From contig CAMAUI010000013.1 in NCBI GenBank assembly GCA_945861385.1, positions 1 through 56,300 of the forward strand: a stretch of 56,300 nucleotides of DNA, written 5' to 3'. The DNA comes from Prosthecobacter debontii. Its GTDB lineage: Bacteria; Verrucomicrobiota; Verrucomicrobiia; Chthoniobacterales; Chthoniobacteraceae. Of the stretch, positions 45,151-54,163 are shown in pieces (positions within the stretch are counted from its first letter, which is position 1; each line of letters starts with the position of its first letter). The position numbers were made by a program, and so were the translations under genes. Below the pieces are notes generated by a model. It saw nothing but the letters and a program-made list of their open reading frames with translations. It ran no database searches and was not told the origin of the DNA.

Positions 45151-47304
45151 TCAGCGTGCGCCGACGACGGTCACGGTTTCATCGTCGGTGTCGCTGCGGA
45201 TCCAGGCCGCGGTGCCATCCACACCGGCGGCGGAAAAATCCAGCCAGCCGAGAATGACGTCGCCACGCGAAGTGGCGAAGACCGGTGCGCGTCGCTCGTG
45301 CGAGAGTTGCGCGATCGAGGTGAACGCGCGGCCTGCGAGTTTTCCTGCGAACTGCACATGGCCGGATGGCGTGACGACAATGATGGCGGCACCTTGCCCG
45401 CTCGCGGCGTCCAGCGTGGCAATGTAGCGGCCGGCCAGTCCGGGATTGGCGCCGGGCGCGGCTTGGTGGCCGGAGAGTTCGACCAGCAGAGTTTCCCCGT
45501 GCAGCGCGCCGCGGATCTCGTGCGTATTCCCGTCGAGCGAGAGCTGAATTCGGAGCGGTCCGCCCTGGCGCGAGATGGTTGCCGCGGCGGTGCCGTCGCG
45601 CTCGAGCGTGCCGGTGAAAATGTATGTGGCCGTGGCGCTGCGGACACGTGCGGTGTAGCGGCCTTGCGCGGCGACATTCACATCGAGCCTTGCGGCGAAT
45701 GTGGCATCGCTGATCGCAGTCCATTTCCCGCGCAGCGAATCGAGCGGAGGTACGGCGGCCTTCACGACCGCGGGCCGGTTCCCGTCACCGGGGCCGACAA
45801 ACTCATCGCCGCCGGTGCTCGCGGGCGCGGACGCGGCGGTGGAAACGGTGACACTCGTGGCCGCCTCGTGCGTGGCCCCGGAATTGTCGGTGACTTTCAG
45901 CCGGACGGTGAATGTGCCCGGCGCGGGATACGTGTAAGTGACGGATGCGCCCGTCGCGACGGTCTCGGGGCCGGTCGTGGTGCGTGTGAATTTGAAATTG
46001 TCGAACACCGCCATGCCCGGCGCGGCTTCCGGCTGCCACGTGCCGCCGCCGCACTCGATGCGCGTGCTCGTGAGCGCGAAGCGCGCGGTCTCGCTGTGCA
46101 GCGTGGTCCACGTCGTGCCGTTGCTGCTCACATCGAATGCGAACAGCGTGCCCGCGTTGCGGATGCGCCAGTGGCGGTGCAGCGAAGGGTTGTAGGCGAC
46201 GCCGTTCACCGCGAACTGGCCGCCGACGATCTGGATGAAATACAGCCCGCCCGCCTCGGCGACCATGAGCGCGGAGTTTTGCGAATCCTTGCTCACGCAA
46301 AGCAGCGTGTCCGCCGCGCCGCCCGCCGCCTGCACGACCTCGACGCTCGCGCTGCCGCCGGTGAAATCCTGCGCCGCCGCCGTGACGAAGCCCGCGTAGC
46401 GGTCGCCCGCGAGGTTTGCACGCAGCACGATTTCGAGACGCGTGTTGCGCTCGGCGACGGTGATGCCGGGGTCGTAGCCCGCCGCGCCCGCGAAGACGGT
46501 GCCAAACACCGCGCCGACGCTCCACTTCGCCGCATCGCGCGCGTTGTCGTTGAAATCATCCGTCATCACGTTTGCCTGCCGCGTCGTGTCGCCGAGGAAC
46601 CACTGGTAACTCGCGATGGTGCCATCCGCATCGGACGATGTGCTGCCATCGAGTACGACCGGGGCGCCGAACTGGGAGTTGTATGGCCCGCCGGGGCGCG
46701 CGACGGGCGCGATGTTGCCGGGCGGGTTGATGGTCGCGGTCGCTGTCGCGCTGTGTGTGCCGCGGCGATTGTCGGTGACGGTGAGTGTCACGGTGAAAGT
46801 TCCAGCCGTCGCGTAGGTCTTCGCCGGCGTGGCGCCGGTGCCCGTGGTTCCGTCGCCAAAATTCCACGCGTAGCCCGCGATGGTGCCGTCGGCATCGGAC
46901 GACGCGGAGCCGTTGAGCGTGAGCGCGACGCCGCGCGTGCCGGTGTACGGACCGCCAGGATGTGCGATGGGCGCGATATTCGGCGGGAGCGCGATGGTGG
47001 CGGTCGTGCTCGCGGTGTGGGCGGCGCCGTTGTTGTCGGTGACGGTGAGTGAGACGGTGAACGTGCCAGCCGTCGCGAAGGTCTTCGCCGGCGTGGCGCC
47101 GGTGCCCGTGGTTCCGTCGCCAAAATTCCACGCGTACGCCGCGATGGTGCCGTCGCTGTCAGTCGAAGTGGCGCCGTTCAGCGAAAGCGCAACACCCGCA
47201 GTGCCGGTGTAAGGCCCGCCCGCGCGGGCGACCGGCGGAACGTTGACGGCGACGATGTTCGCGGTCGTCGTCGCGCTGTGTGTCGCGCCCGCGTTGTCGG
47301 TCAC
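45151..47304 (-). CDS. C-terminal part of frameshifted giant copper-oxidase/cytochrome/PKD gene
   Basis: This frame continues the gene 47439-52139. It is open upstream to about 47460, where the preceding frame breaks; the first ATG is at 47302-47304. It encodes PKD-type repeats of about 88 residues (PPVARAGGPYTGTAG, YAWNFGDGTTGTGATP, TVSLTVTDN), a LamG-like block (DDFNDNARDAAKWSVGAVFG) that repeats one in the upstream part, another PKD end, and a C-terminal beta domain (about 200 residues, LRGKWTAISDATFAARLDVN) seen in verrucomicrobial proteins. As an isolated ORF it has no signal peptide, which supports its being the detached tail of a secreted protein. Confidence 0.8.
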   Translation of the reverse strand: MTDNAGATHSATTTANIVAVNVPPVARAGGPYTGTAGVALSLNGATSTDSDGTIAAYAWNFGDGTTGTGATPAKTFATAGTFTVSLTVTDNNGAAHTASTTATIALPPNIAPIAHPGGPYTGTRGVALTLNGSASSDADGTIAGYAWNFGDGTTGTGATPAKTYATAGTFTVTLTVTDNRRGTHSATATATINPPGNIAPVARPGGPYNSQFGAPVVLDGSTSSDADGTIASYQWFLGDTTRQANVMTDDFNDNARDAAKWSVGAVFGTVFAGAAGYDPGITVAERNTRLEIVLRANLAGDRYAGFVTAAAQDFTGGSASVEVVQAAGGAADTLLCVSKDSQNSALMVAEAGGLYFIQIVGGQFAVNGVAYNPSLHRHWRIRNAGTLFAFDVSSNGTTWTTLHSETARFALTSTRIECGGGTWQPEAAPGMAVFDNFKFTRTTTGPETVATGASVTYTYPAPGTFTVRLKVTDNSGATHEAATSVTVSTAASAPASTGGDEFVGPGDGNRPAVVKAAVPPLDSLRGKWTAISDATFAARLDVNVAAQGRYTARVRSATATYIFTGTLERDGTAAATISRQGGPLRIQLSLDGNTHEIRGALHGETLLVELSGHQAAPGANPGLAGRYIATLDAASGQGAAIIVVTPSGHVQFAGKLAGRAFTSIAQLSHERRAPVFATSRGDVILGWLDFSAAGVDGTAAWIRSDTDDETVTVVGAR

Positions 47305-47438
47305 GGTGAGCGAGACGGTGTAGCTGCCCGCGCTTGTGTAGGTCTTGGCCGGTGTCGCGCCACTTCCTGTCGTGCCGTCGCCGAAATTCCACGCGTAGCC
47401 CGTGATGCTGCCGTCGCTGTCGGATGAAGTGCCGCCAT

Positions 47439-50400
47439 TCAGCGAAAGCGCGATTCCAGCGGGCCATTGTAAGGCCCGCCCGGTCGCGCGACTGGCGGCG
47501 TGTTTGCCGCAGGCGCGGGGCGCGTCATGGTGAAGTCATCGAATACCGCCATGCCCGGCGTGGCCTCGTTCTTCCAAGTGCCCGCGCCGATTTCCACGCG
47601 CACGCTCGTGAGCGCGAAGCCGACGTTCAGCGTCCGCAGCGTCTGCCACGTGTTTCCGTCGGCGCTTGTCTCGAAGACCACCGTCGCGCCCGTGGTGTTC
47701 CGGATGCGCCAGTATTGCTGCGATGGCGCGAAGCTGTGCGCGGAGATGTTCCGCGTGCGACCGACGACGTGGTCAATGTACAGCGCACCACTCTCGACGA
47801 CCATCAGCAGAAAGTTCGACGAGTCCTTTGCCACGGCGAGATACGTGTCCGCATCGCCGCCCGCCGTCTGCACGACGCGCACGCTGGCGGTCGCGCCGGT
47901 GAAATCGAGCGCCGCCGCGGATACGAAGCCCGCGTAGTGGTCGCCGCTCACGCCGGAGCGCGGGACGACTTCAAGCCGCTGGTTGCGCTCGGCGACCGTG
48001 ATTGCCGCGTCAAACGCCGCCGCGCCGGAATCAATCTGCGCGAACAGCGCGCCGACGTTCCATTTCGCCGTGTCCCGTGTGTTGTCGTTGAAATCATCCG
48101 CCAGCAGCACGGTCGGTCCCGGCGGCTGAACGCCGGGCGTTGGCGCGCTCGCGGGCGCGTCGTCAATTTGCGCGACGTAAGCTGCCAGCCGCGCCAGGTC
48201 AGTTGCGTTGAGCGTCACGCCGCTGTGCGCCGCGATGGCGTCGGCGATGGTCGCCGCGCGTCCGTCGTGGAGATACGGCGCGGTCGCCCAGGCTCCGCGC
48301 AGCGATGGGGAATCGAGCGCGGTGAGCGGCCCGCCGAGGCGCTGGCCGGATGATGCGCGCAGCGTGCCGACGTTGTGCATCGCAGCGCCGCTGTCGGTGA
48401 ACTTCGTGCCCGTGTGGCAGGACGCGCAGTTCTGCGCGCGGAAGATTTGTTCGCCGAGCAGCGCGTCTGCGGTGAGCGAGCCGTCGGCGTTGCGCGCGGG
48501 GCTGGCGGGTGTCGTTTGCAGCGATGCGACGTATGCAGCGAGCGCGTCGAGGTCGGCGCTGCGTCCGGCTTTCGGCGTGCCGAGCGGCGCGCTGGTCGCG
48601 GCAAAGTCGGCATCGCTCAACAAGCCAGTGCCGCCGCTGAGGCCGCGGATTTGTCCCTCGAAATCCTGCACCTCGTCGAAGTTTGCACTCCAATGCAGCG
48701 GGCCGTGCGCCATGCCGCCGTGGCCGCGCAGCGAGATGGTGTTTCGCAAGCCCTCGCCAAAGCCCGTGATGTCCCACGTCCGTCCGTCGTGACCGCCGTC
48801 GTTGTGACACGACGCGCACGAGATGTAGCTCTGCAGCGCGAGGCGCGGGTCGAATGCGTCGTAAAAATGCTGTTTCCCAAGCAGCACCTGCGCGGTGAGC
48901 CGCTCGGTCGCGACGGTGCTCAGCGTCGCGGCGGTGCCGACGGGCTGTTCGCCGCCATTCTGGATGCCCGACACGTCATGCACGCTCACGCTGCGCGACA
49001 TGAAATTTTGCACGAACAGCGTGTTGCCATCCGCCGACAGCGCAAGGCCCTGCGGCGCGCGACCCACGAAGAACCGCTGGATGATTTGCCCGCGCCGCGC
49101 ATCGCACACGGCGACTTCGCGCGAGGCTTCGAGTGCGACGTAGAGATACGAGCCGGTCGGGTCGAACACCGCCGCGCTCGGCATCCCGGCGTTGTCGAAG
49201 TCGAACCGGTCCGCCACGGTCTCGGCAAGCGCCACGAGATCCAGGCGAGAGGTGATCGCGCGGATGGTCTGGTCGTGATTCAGCCCGATGCCGTTCCGAA
49301 GCGTGCCGCGTTTGATGTTGTCCTGCTTCGATGGCACCCACGCGCTGAGGCCGTCGGGCGAAATGGCGGCGGCACCGAGGTAATTCGGGATGCCTCGCGC
49401 CGAGGTCGTGCCGTCCACGCGCTCGCTGTGTTCGAGCACGATGGTGCGGTTCACCGTCGCAGCAGCCGCGTTCACCACGATGACTTCGCCGCCAAATTTC
49501 GTCGCGCCGACGGTCGTCTGTGGTGTCGCTGTGTCTTCGCCCGGTACTGGCGGCGAAACGAAACGCGACACGAAAACCCGCGCGCTGTCCGCGCTCACGG
49601 AGACGTGCCGCACATGCTGGCCAAGCGCAACGCTGGCAACGGTCGCACCGGTGGACGGATTCATTTTCAGCAGCACACCCGTCCCTTCGCACGCGACCCA
49701 CGCCGCCGAGCCGTCCGGCGAAAACGCGACGCCGAACGGACGCGACCCGCGTGGCAGCGCGACCGTCGCGACGCTGGCGAGCGTCGTCGGGCTGAGGATG
49801 TTGATTTGCGCGGCGTCCACGCACGTCACCCACACGCGGCCATCCGGCGCGAGCGCGAGCGTGCGGGGGCCTTCGCCCACGGCTGGCTCGGCGAGCTTCG
49901 CGCGCGTGACGGCGTCGAGCACGGCGATGGTCGCGTTGTCGGGATTCACCGTCCACACCCGCGAGTTCGCGCCAGCGCGCGGCTCGAACAAAATCGCCGA
50001 CGATGCGCGCGGCTTCTGCGCGGTGAGCGTGGCGTAAATCGCCTGGTAGTAGCTCGTGCTCGCGAGCCGCCCGGCGCTGTCGCGCACGGTGAGCGTCACG
50101 AGATAGCGCCCTGGCGCCGTGTATGTGTGCGCCGCGGTGGTCGCCGGCGAGAAGGCCGTGGCTGCGGTGCCATCGCCGAAATTCCAACTGAACTGCGGCG
50201 AGGCTGCGCCGGTCGCGGGGGCGGTGAACGTGATGCTCGTATTCACTGCGCGCGGCGGGCCGGAGAGCGTGCCGAGCGAGAGCGGGTCGGTGATCGTCCA
50301 CGGGAAATTAATCGCTGTCGCCGGGTTCACGCCATCGGAGACGTTCACCGTGACGTTGAAATTTCCCGCAGTCGTCGGCGTGCCGGAGATGAGTCCGCTC

Positions 50401-52139
50401 GTCGCGTGAATCGTCAGCCCTGCCGGCAGTCCCGTCGCGGAATAGGCAAGCGATTGCGCGCCAGCGGTGCCAGCGAAAATTTGCAGCGCCACGACCGAGC
50501 CGCGCTCGCTCGCCTGCGGGCCGGGGTTCGTCACCGCGGGTGTCGCCGACGAAGTGACCTGGATGATTTTCGAGGTGGAATGAACGCCCGCCGCGTCGAG
50601 CGCGAAGAGCATCCAGTAGCCGGGGGTCATCACGTTGAGGTTCGTGCGCGCGGTCAGTTCGTACGTGCCGGGCGCGGTTTGTGTGGAGGGCAGTTCGAGG
50701 AAACGGAGATCCGTGCTGACCGAGTGCGTGAGCGAGTTCAGCCGGATGAATGTGAACCTCGCAACGCCTGGCGACGCCTGCACCGTGAAGCGCACGCCCG
50801 GCCCGATGCGATCAGGCACGTTCGTGATCACGGGACGCGGCTTCTGCGTGCCGTCGGAATTGAAGAGTTGCGGGAGCGTGAAAATCTGCGCGTCGGGATG
50901 GTCCACGGCTGCGTTGCCCGCGAGGCCGCCGCCACCGCTCCACACCCGGCCATCGGGCAGCAGAAACGCGAGCGAGTGGTAATTTCTCCCCACGGAAATG
51001 CTCGCGACCGTGCGCCACGCGCCGGTCTGCGGATTCCAGATCTCGGCGGGAAAAACAGAACCGCTGTCGCTGAACGCCGTCGTCGAGGTGTTCCCGCCGA
51101 CGACCATCACCTCGCCATTTGGGAGCATCACTGCATTCGCGAAAGTGCGCGCGTTTGCCATCGGGCCGGTGCTCGCCACGACGGGTGCCGGGCCGCGCAA
51201 GTCCACGGTGTACGCAGCGTTGGAGGCCACGCCTCCGGCGGGCGCCGTGAAGCCGCCGCTCACGAGCACGCGCCCTTCGTCATACATCGTCCACGCGCCT
51301 TCCTTCGGGAACTGCGTGCCCGAAACGTTCACGTTCGCGTAGGTCAGGCTGCCCGCGCCGGTCGGGTCCAGCCAGTTCATGCGGTCGGTGGGGCCCGCGT
51401 GGAAAAGGCGTCCGTCGGGCGCGCCAATAATGAACGGGTGCCATCGCTGGTTGAAGCCCTGCTCGTTCAGCACGACCTGCCAGTCAATCCCCGTGAACCG
51501 GCTCCAGCCGGTCGTGGCGTTCCAGCGCTCCGTCGTGCGTTCGCCGTTCGTGCCCGTCGCGGTGAAAACGTCGCCGCCCGTGAGTGTGACGCTCGTATTA
51601 TACCAGCGCCCGTCGTTCATGTTCTGGATCGCCGACCACGCATTCGTGCGCCAGTCGAAGACGCTCGACCAGCGGTTGCACGTCCGCCCGCCGTTCACGA
51701 GCACACGCCCATCCGGCAGCATCGCGACGCCGCCGCAGAACATGTCGTGGCCGGTGCGATTGATCTCCGTGAACGCGCCGGTCGCGGGGTCCCACACCGC
51801 CGCGTAGGTAAATTCCGGGCCGCTGGGAAATGCGTTGCGCTGATTGGACGCGAAGGTGAGCAGCCGTCCGTCGGGCAGGAGCGCACCGGTGACAGGAACG
51901 TGCGGCGTCCACGGGATGACCGCGCTCCACACGCCCTGCGTGTGCGGGTTTGCGCCGACGATGGGATCGCCCGGTGCGGCGCCGGGAGCCGCGACGAACA
52001 TCGGCGGGGGGGTTGCCAGCGGCGGAGCGATGAGCGACGCGACCTCGGCGGCGAAGGCGTCGTCGAGCGAATGGTCGTTTTCCACATCGGCGCGGAGCGG
52101 AAGTGTGGCGAGAAGCACGAGTGCGAGTGTGCGTTTCAT
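47439..52139 (-). CDS. Galactose-oxidase-like copper radical oxidase fused to YVTN propeller and CxxCH cytochrome domain (5' part of split gene)
   Basis: A 1566-residue frame with a signal peptide (MKRTLALVLLATLPLRA). Residues about 60-530 are a kelch propeller plus DUF1929 domain of the galactose/glyoxal oxidase type. All five copper and cofactor residues can be placed: Cys135 (HDMFC) and Tyr180 (GRWYNTS) for the thioether cofactor, Tyr387-His388 (RNYHSLAFLLPDG), and His472 (LTHSVSTD). Then come an Ig-like domain (about 535-620), a PKD domain (625-700), a YVTN-type propeller (705-1060), a cytochrome domain with CASCH at 1108-1112 and 1238-1242, a LamG-like block (1345-1540) and the first half of a PKD repeat. 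The stop at 47439 is caused by a frameshift. It overlaps the upstream gene by ATGA. Confidence 0.85.
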   Translation of the reverse strand: MKRTLALVLLATLPLRADVENDHSLDDAFAAEVASLIAPPLATPPPMFVAAPGAAPGDPIVGANPHTQGVWSAVIPWTPHVPVTGALLPDGRLLTFASNQRNAFPSGPEFTYAAVWDPATGAFTEINRTGHDMFCGGVAMLPDGRVLVNGGRTCNRWSSVFDWRTNAWSAIQNMNDGRWYNTSVTLTGGDVFTATGTNGERTTERWNATTGWSRFTGIDWQVVLNEQGFNQRWHPFIIGAPDGRLFHAGPTDRMNWLDPTGAGSLTYANVNVSGTQFPKEGAWTMYDEGRVLVSGGFTAPAGGVASNAAYTVDLRGPAPVVASTGPMANARTFANAVMLPNGEVMVVGGNTSTTAFSDSGSVFPAEIWNPQTGAWRTVASISVGRNYHSLAFLLPDGRVWSGGGGLAGNAAVDHPDAQIFTLPQLFNSDGTQKPRPVITNVPDRIGPGVRFTVQASPGVARFTFIRLNSLTHSVSTDLRFLELPSTQTAPGTYELTARTNLNVMTPGYWMLFALDAAGVHSTSKIIQVTSSATPAVTNPGPQASERGSVVALQIFAGTAGAQSLAYSATGLPAGLTIHATSGLISGTPTTAGNFNVTVNVSDGVNPATAINFPWTITDPLSLGTLSGPPRAVNTSITFTAPATGAASPQFSWNFGDGTAATAFSPATTAAHTYTAPGRYLVTLTVRDSAGRLASTSYYQAIYATLTAQKPRASSAILFEPRAGANSRVWTVNPDNATIAVLDAVTRAKLAEPAVGEGPRTLALAPDGRVWVTCVDAAQINILSPTTLASVATVALPRGSRPFGVAFSPDGSAAWVACEGTGVLLKMNPSTGATVASVALGQHVRHVSVSADSARVFVSRFVSPPVPGEDTATPQTTVGATKFGGEVIVVNAAAATVNRTIVLEHSERVDGTTSARGIPNYLGAAAISPDGLSAWVPSKQDNIKRGTLRNGIGLNHDQTIRAITSRLDLVALAETVADRFDFDNAGMPSAAVFDPTGSYLYVALEASREVAVCDARRGQIIQRFFVGRAPQGLALSADGNTLFVQNFMSRSVSVHDVSGIQNGGEQPVGTAATLSTVATERLTAQVLLGKQHFYDAFDPRLALQSYISCASCHNDGGHDGRTWDITGFGEGLRNTISLRGHGGMAHGPLHWSANFDEVQDFEGQIRGLSGGTGLLSDADFAATSAPLGTPKAGRSADLDALAAYVASLQTTPASPARNADGSLTADALLGEQIFRAQNCASCHTGTKFTDSGAAMHNVGTLRASSGQRLGGPLTALDSPSLRGAWATAPYLHDGRAATIADAIAAHSGVTLNATDLARLAAYVAQIDDAPASAPTPGVQPPGPTVLLADDFNDNTRDTAKWNVGALFAQIDSGAAAFDAAITVAERNQRLEVVPRSGVSGDHYAGFVSAAALDFTGATASVRVVQTAGGDADTYLAVAKDSSNFLLMVVESGALYIDHVVGRTRNISAHSFAPSQQYWRIRNTTGATVVFETSADGNTWQTLRTLNVGFALTSVRVEIGAGTWKNEATPGMAVFDDFTMTRPAPAANTPPVARPGGPYNGPLESRFR
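47455..47465. other. Apparent one-base deletion splitting the giant gene
   Basis: The upstream frame reads PPVARPGGPYNGP and then LESRFR and a stop. Restoring one base (a C on the plus strand after ccagc near 47460) would read PYNGPAGIALSLNG, matching the following PKD repeats exactly in pattern. The join would give one gene of about 2329 residues from 52139 to 45151. Confidence 0.85.
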
Positions 52140-53914
52140 TTGGTTTGAGCGGTTTCGGTTTTCGTCGGGGCGATGAAATTTTCGTCGGTGAGTGTTTTCA
52201 AAAAGGCGACGAGCGCGCGTTTGTCGTCGGCGGAGAGGCCGAGGCCGACGGCGGGATGTTTCGCGAGATTTGGGTCGAGCGTGCCGGTGCGCTGCACGCC
52301 GTGGTCGTAGTGCTCGATGACTTCCTCGAGAGTCGCGAAGCGCCCGTCGTGCATGTAGGGCGCGGTCGCGGCGACGTTGCGGAGCGACGGCACTTTGAAT
52401 TTTCCGCGGTCGCTCTCATCCTTCGTGGCCTCGAAGCGCCCCTCGTCTTTCGAAGGTGCGAGGCCGTTGTTCGCGAAGGTGCCGCTCGTGAAAAGATTCC
52501 CGCCGTGGCAGTGGAAACAGTCCGCGCCGCGCAGGCCGCGCGCGGGGTCGTGCTCGGTGACGAAAAGCTGCAAGCCGCGCTGCTCCTCGGCGGTCAGCGT
52601 CGTGAGCTTCCGCGCGGCACGGTCAAACTTTGAATCCTGCGAGACAAGCGTGAGGAGGAATTGCTCAAGCGACATCGCGAGGCGCTCGCTCGTGATCTCC
52701 CCGCCAAACGCCGCCGCAAACTCGTGCGGGTAATCCGCGTCGGCCCGCAGCTTCGCGAGCACATCGTCGAGCTTCGCATCCATCTCACTTGGATCTTCGA
52801 TCGGCTTCAACACTTGCTCGCGAAGCGTCTTGGCGCGGCCGTCCCAAAAGAACGCCTGCGCCCACGCAAGGTTGAAGAGCGGCATCGAGTTTCGCCGGCC
52901 CTGCTGGCCCTCCGCACCCGCGCTCACGGTGCGCGCGTCGGAGAACGCGAACGGTTGCGAGTGGCACGACGCGCACGATTGCTGGTTGTTGCGCGAGAGC
53001 CGCGTGTCGTGAAACAGCCGCCGCCCGAGCGCCACGCCCTCGACGGTGGGTGGGTTGTCCGCCGGCAGCTCGACGCGCGGGAGGCGCTGGGAAATCTCCA
53101 GCGCGAGCGGCGTACCCGGCATCTTCGCCACGGCGCGCGGTGCGGCGATTTCTTGAAAAGTGTCCGCCTTCACCCCGACGACGCGAAAGGCACCCTCGAT
53201 GTTCTTTTTCAGCCGTGCCGCGAGCGGATCTCCCGCGCGCGAGTGAGTGGAGTTCCCATCGCGGGCCGGGGATACGCCGGCGAGGATCCGCTCAACGTCG
53301 AGTGCGATCCGCACCGTCACGGGCTGCGTGCCGTCGAATTCCACGGGCAGTTCCACCATCATCGCATTGGCGTCCGTCGCGACGTGATACGAGAACGCAT
53401 CCGCGCCGCTCCTGCCTTCGAGTGCGAGGAAGACGTAGCCGCCCTGCCAGCCCCAATGCAGCTTGTTCACCTCCGGGTGCAGCGCGTGGCCGGGAGCGAT
53501 TTGATTCGGATCGGCCGCGTTGAGCGTCCGGCCCACTCCCACGCGGAACCGGGCCATGTTGTATTTGCCCGCCGGCAATCCATCCGCCTGCGCGGAAAAG
53601 CGCCCCGCTTCACTCCCGACGAATGCAGCCCAGTCAGCCGCGGCCTCGACCCAGGTGCCATCGGCCCGCCGAAGCGCCAGCCCGGTCAGCAGGTAGTCCA
53701 GCCGTGTCACTTCCAGGCTGGAGGAACCCCGGATGCCCGGCACCCGCAGAGGACGCCCGTCCAATTCATGCACAAATTCCAGCCGGACGCTTCCCGCGTG
53801 AACCTCGGAAAAAAGGAGAACTGCGGTCAACGCAGCGAGGCGCCAGAACGGGACGAGAGCCCCGGAGGTGGGCAAAAATGAGGGAATCGAGGTTTTGCGA
53901 TGGCCTGTTCGCAT
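52136..53914 (-). CDS. MbnP-like copper-binding domain fused to MbnH/MauG-like di-heme peroxidase
   Basis: A 592-residue exported protein with a membrane/signal segment (LAALTAVLLFSEVHA). Residues about 42-250 resemble MbnP: VRLEFVHELDGRPL, LDYLLTGLALRRADG, LPAGKYNMARFRVGVG and HPEVNKLHWGWQGGYVFLAL (Trp154, Trp156). Residues about 265-575 are a di-heme cytochrome c peroxidase with CASCH at 314-318 and CFHCH at 466-470, the bridging GRRLFHDTRLS and APYMHDGRFATLEEVI. In methanotrophs MbnH is known to oxidise a tryptophan of MbnP to kynurenine to create a copper site; the two are separate proteins there. Here they appear as one chain, an inference from domain likeness. It is coupled to the oxidase gene downstream. 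Confidence 0.8.
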   Translation of the reverse strand: MRTGHRKTSIPSFLPTSGALVPFWRLAALTAVLLFSEVHAGSVRLEFVHELDGRPLRVPGIRGSSSLEVTRLDYLLTGLALRRADGTWVEAAADWAAFVGSEAGRFSAQADGLPAGKYNMARFRVGVGRTLNAADPNQIAPGHALHPEVNKLHWGWQGGYVFLALEGRSGADAFSYHVATDANAMMVELPVEFDGTQPVTVRIALDVERILAGVSPARDGNSTHSRAGDPLAARLKKNIEGAFRVVGVKADTFQEIAAPRAVAKMPGTPLALEISQRLPRVELPADNPPTVEGVALGRRLFHDTRLSRNNQQSCASCHSQPFAFSDARTVSAGAEGQQGRRNSMPLFNLAWAQAFFWDGRAKTLREQVLKPIEDPSEMDAKLDDVLAKLRADADYPHEFAAAFGGEITSERLAMSLEQFLLTLVSQDSKFDRAARKLTTLTAEEQRGLQLFVTEHDPARGLRGADCFHCHGGNLFTSGTFANNGLAPSKDEGRFEATKDESDRGKFKVPSLRNVAATAPYMHDGRFATLEEVIEHYDHGVQRTGTLDPNLAKHPAVGLGLSADDKRALVAFLKTLTDENFIAPTKTETAQTK

Positions 53915-54163
53915 CGGCGAAGACTGTAATTTCCATAAACAAATGCAATACTTATGTTGCGTGGCCTCTTTCGTGCCGTTGCAAAAGTGACAGCCAGCTC
54001 CTCTCGGAGACGAATGCCGCGACCCTATCTCACATTTTCTGAAGGCTGGTATGAGTCAATGTGGTGCCGTGCAGGAACCGCGCGGGGTCCCTCCAGGATC
54101 GCAGGCTTTGCTACAGCACGTTCGATCGCACCTCCTGCTCCCGGCGCACCTTGGTTGGTCGGC
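53915..54163. other. Intergenic region upstream of the copper-oxidase operon
   Basis: These 249 bases separate two minus-strand genes. The part next to the MbnP/MbnH-like gene (53925-53970) is AT-rich compared with the rest of the window and is the likely promoter region. No clear operator palindrome, RNA gene or protein-coding frame was found. Confidence 0.4.

Noticed and set aside
45298..47052. Plus-strand frame of 584 codons opposite the PKD region
   Set aside because: Repetitive Arg/Gly shadow of the PKD repeats with no independent support.
48375..52148. Plus-strand frame of 1257 codons opposite the copper-oxidase gene
   Set aside because: It is an antisense shadow in GC-rich DNA. Its translation is Arg/His-rich without any domain, whereas the minus strand has a signal peptide and clear motifs.
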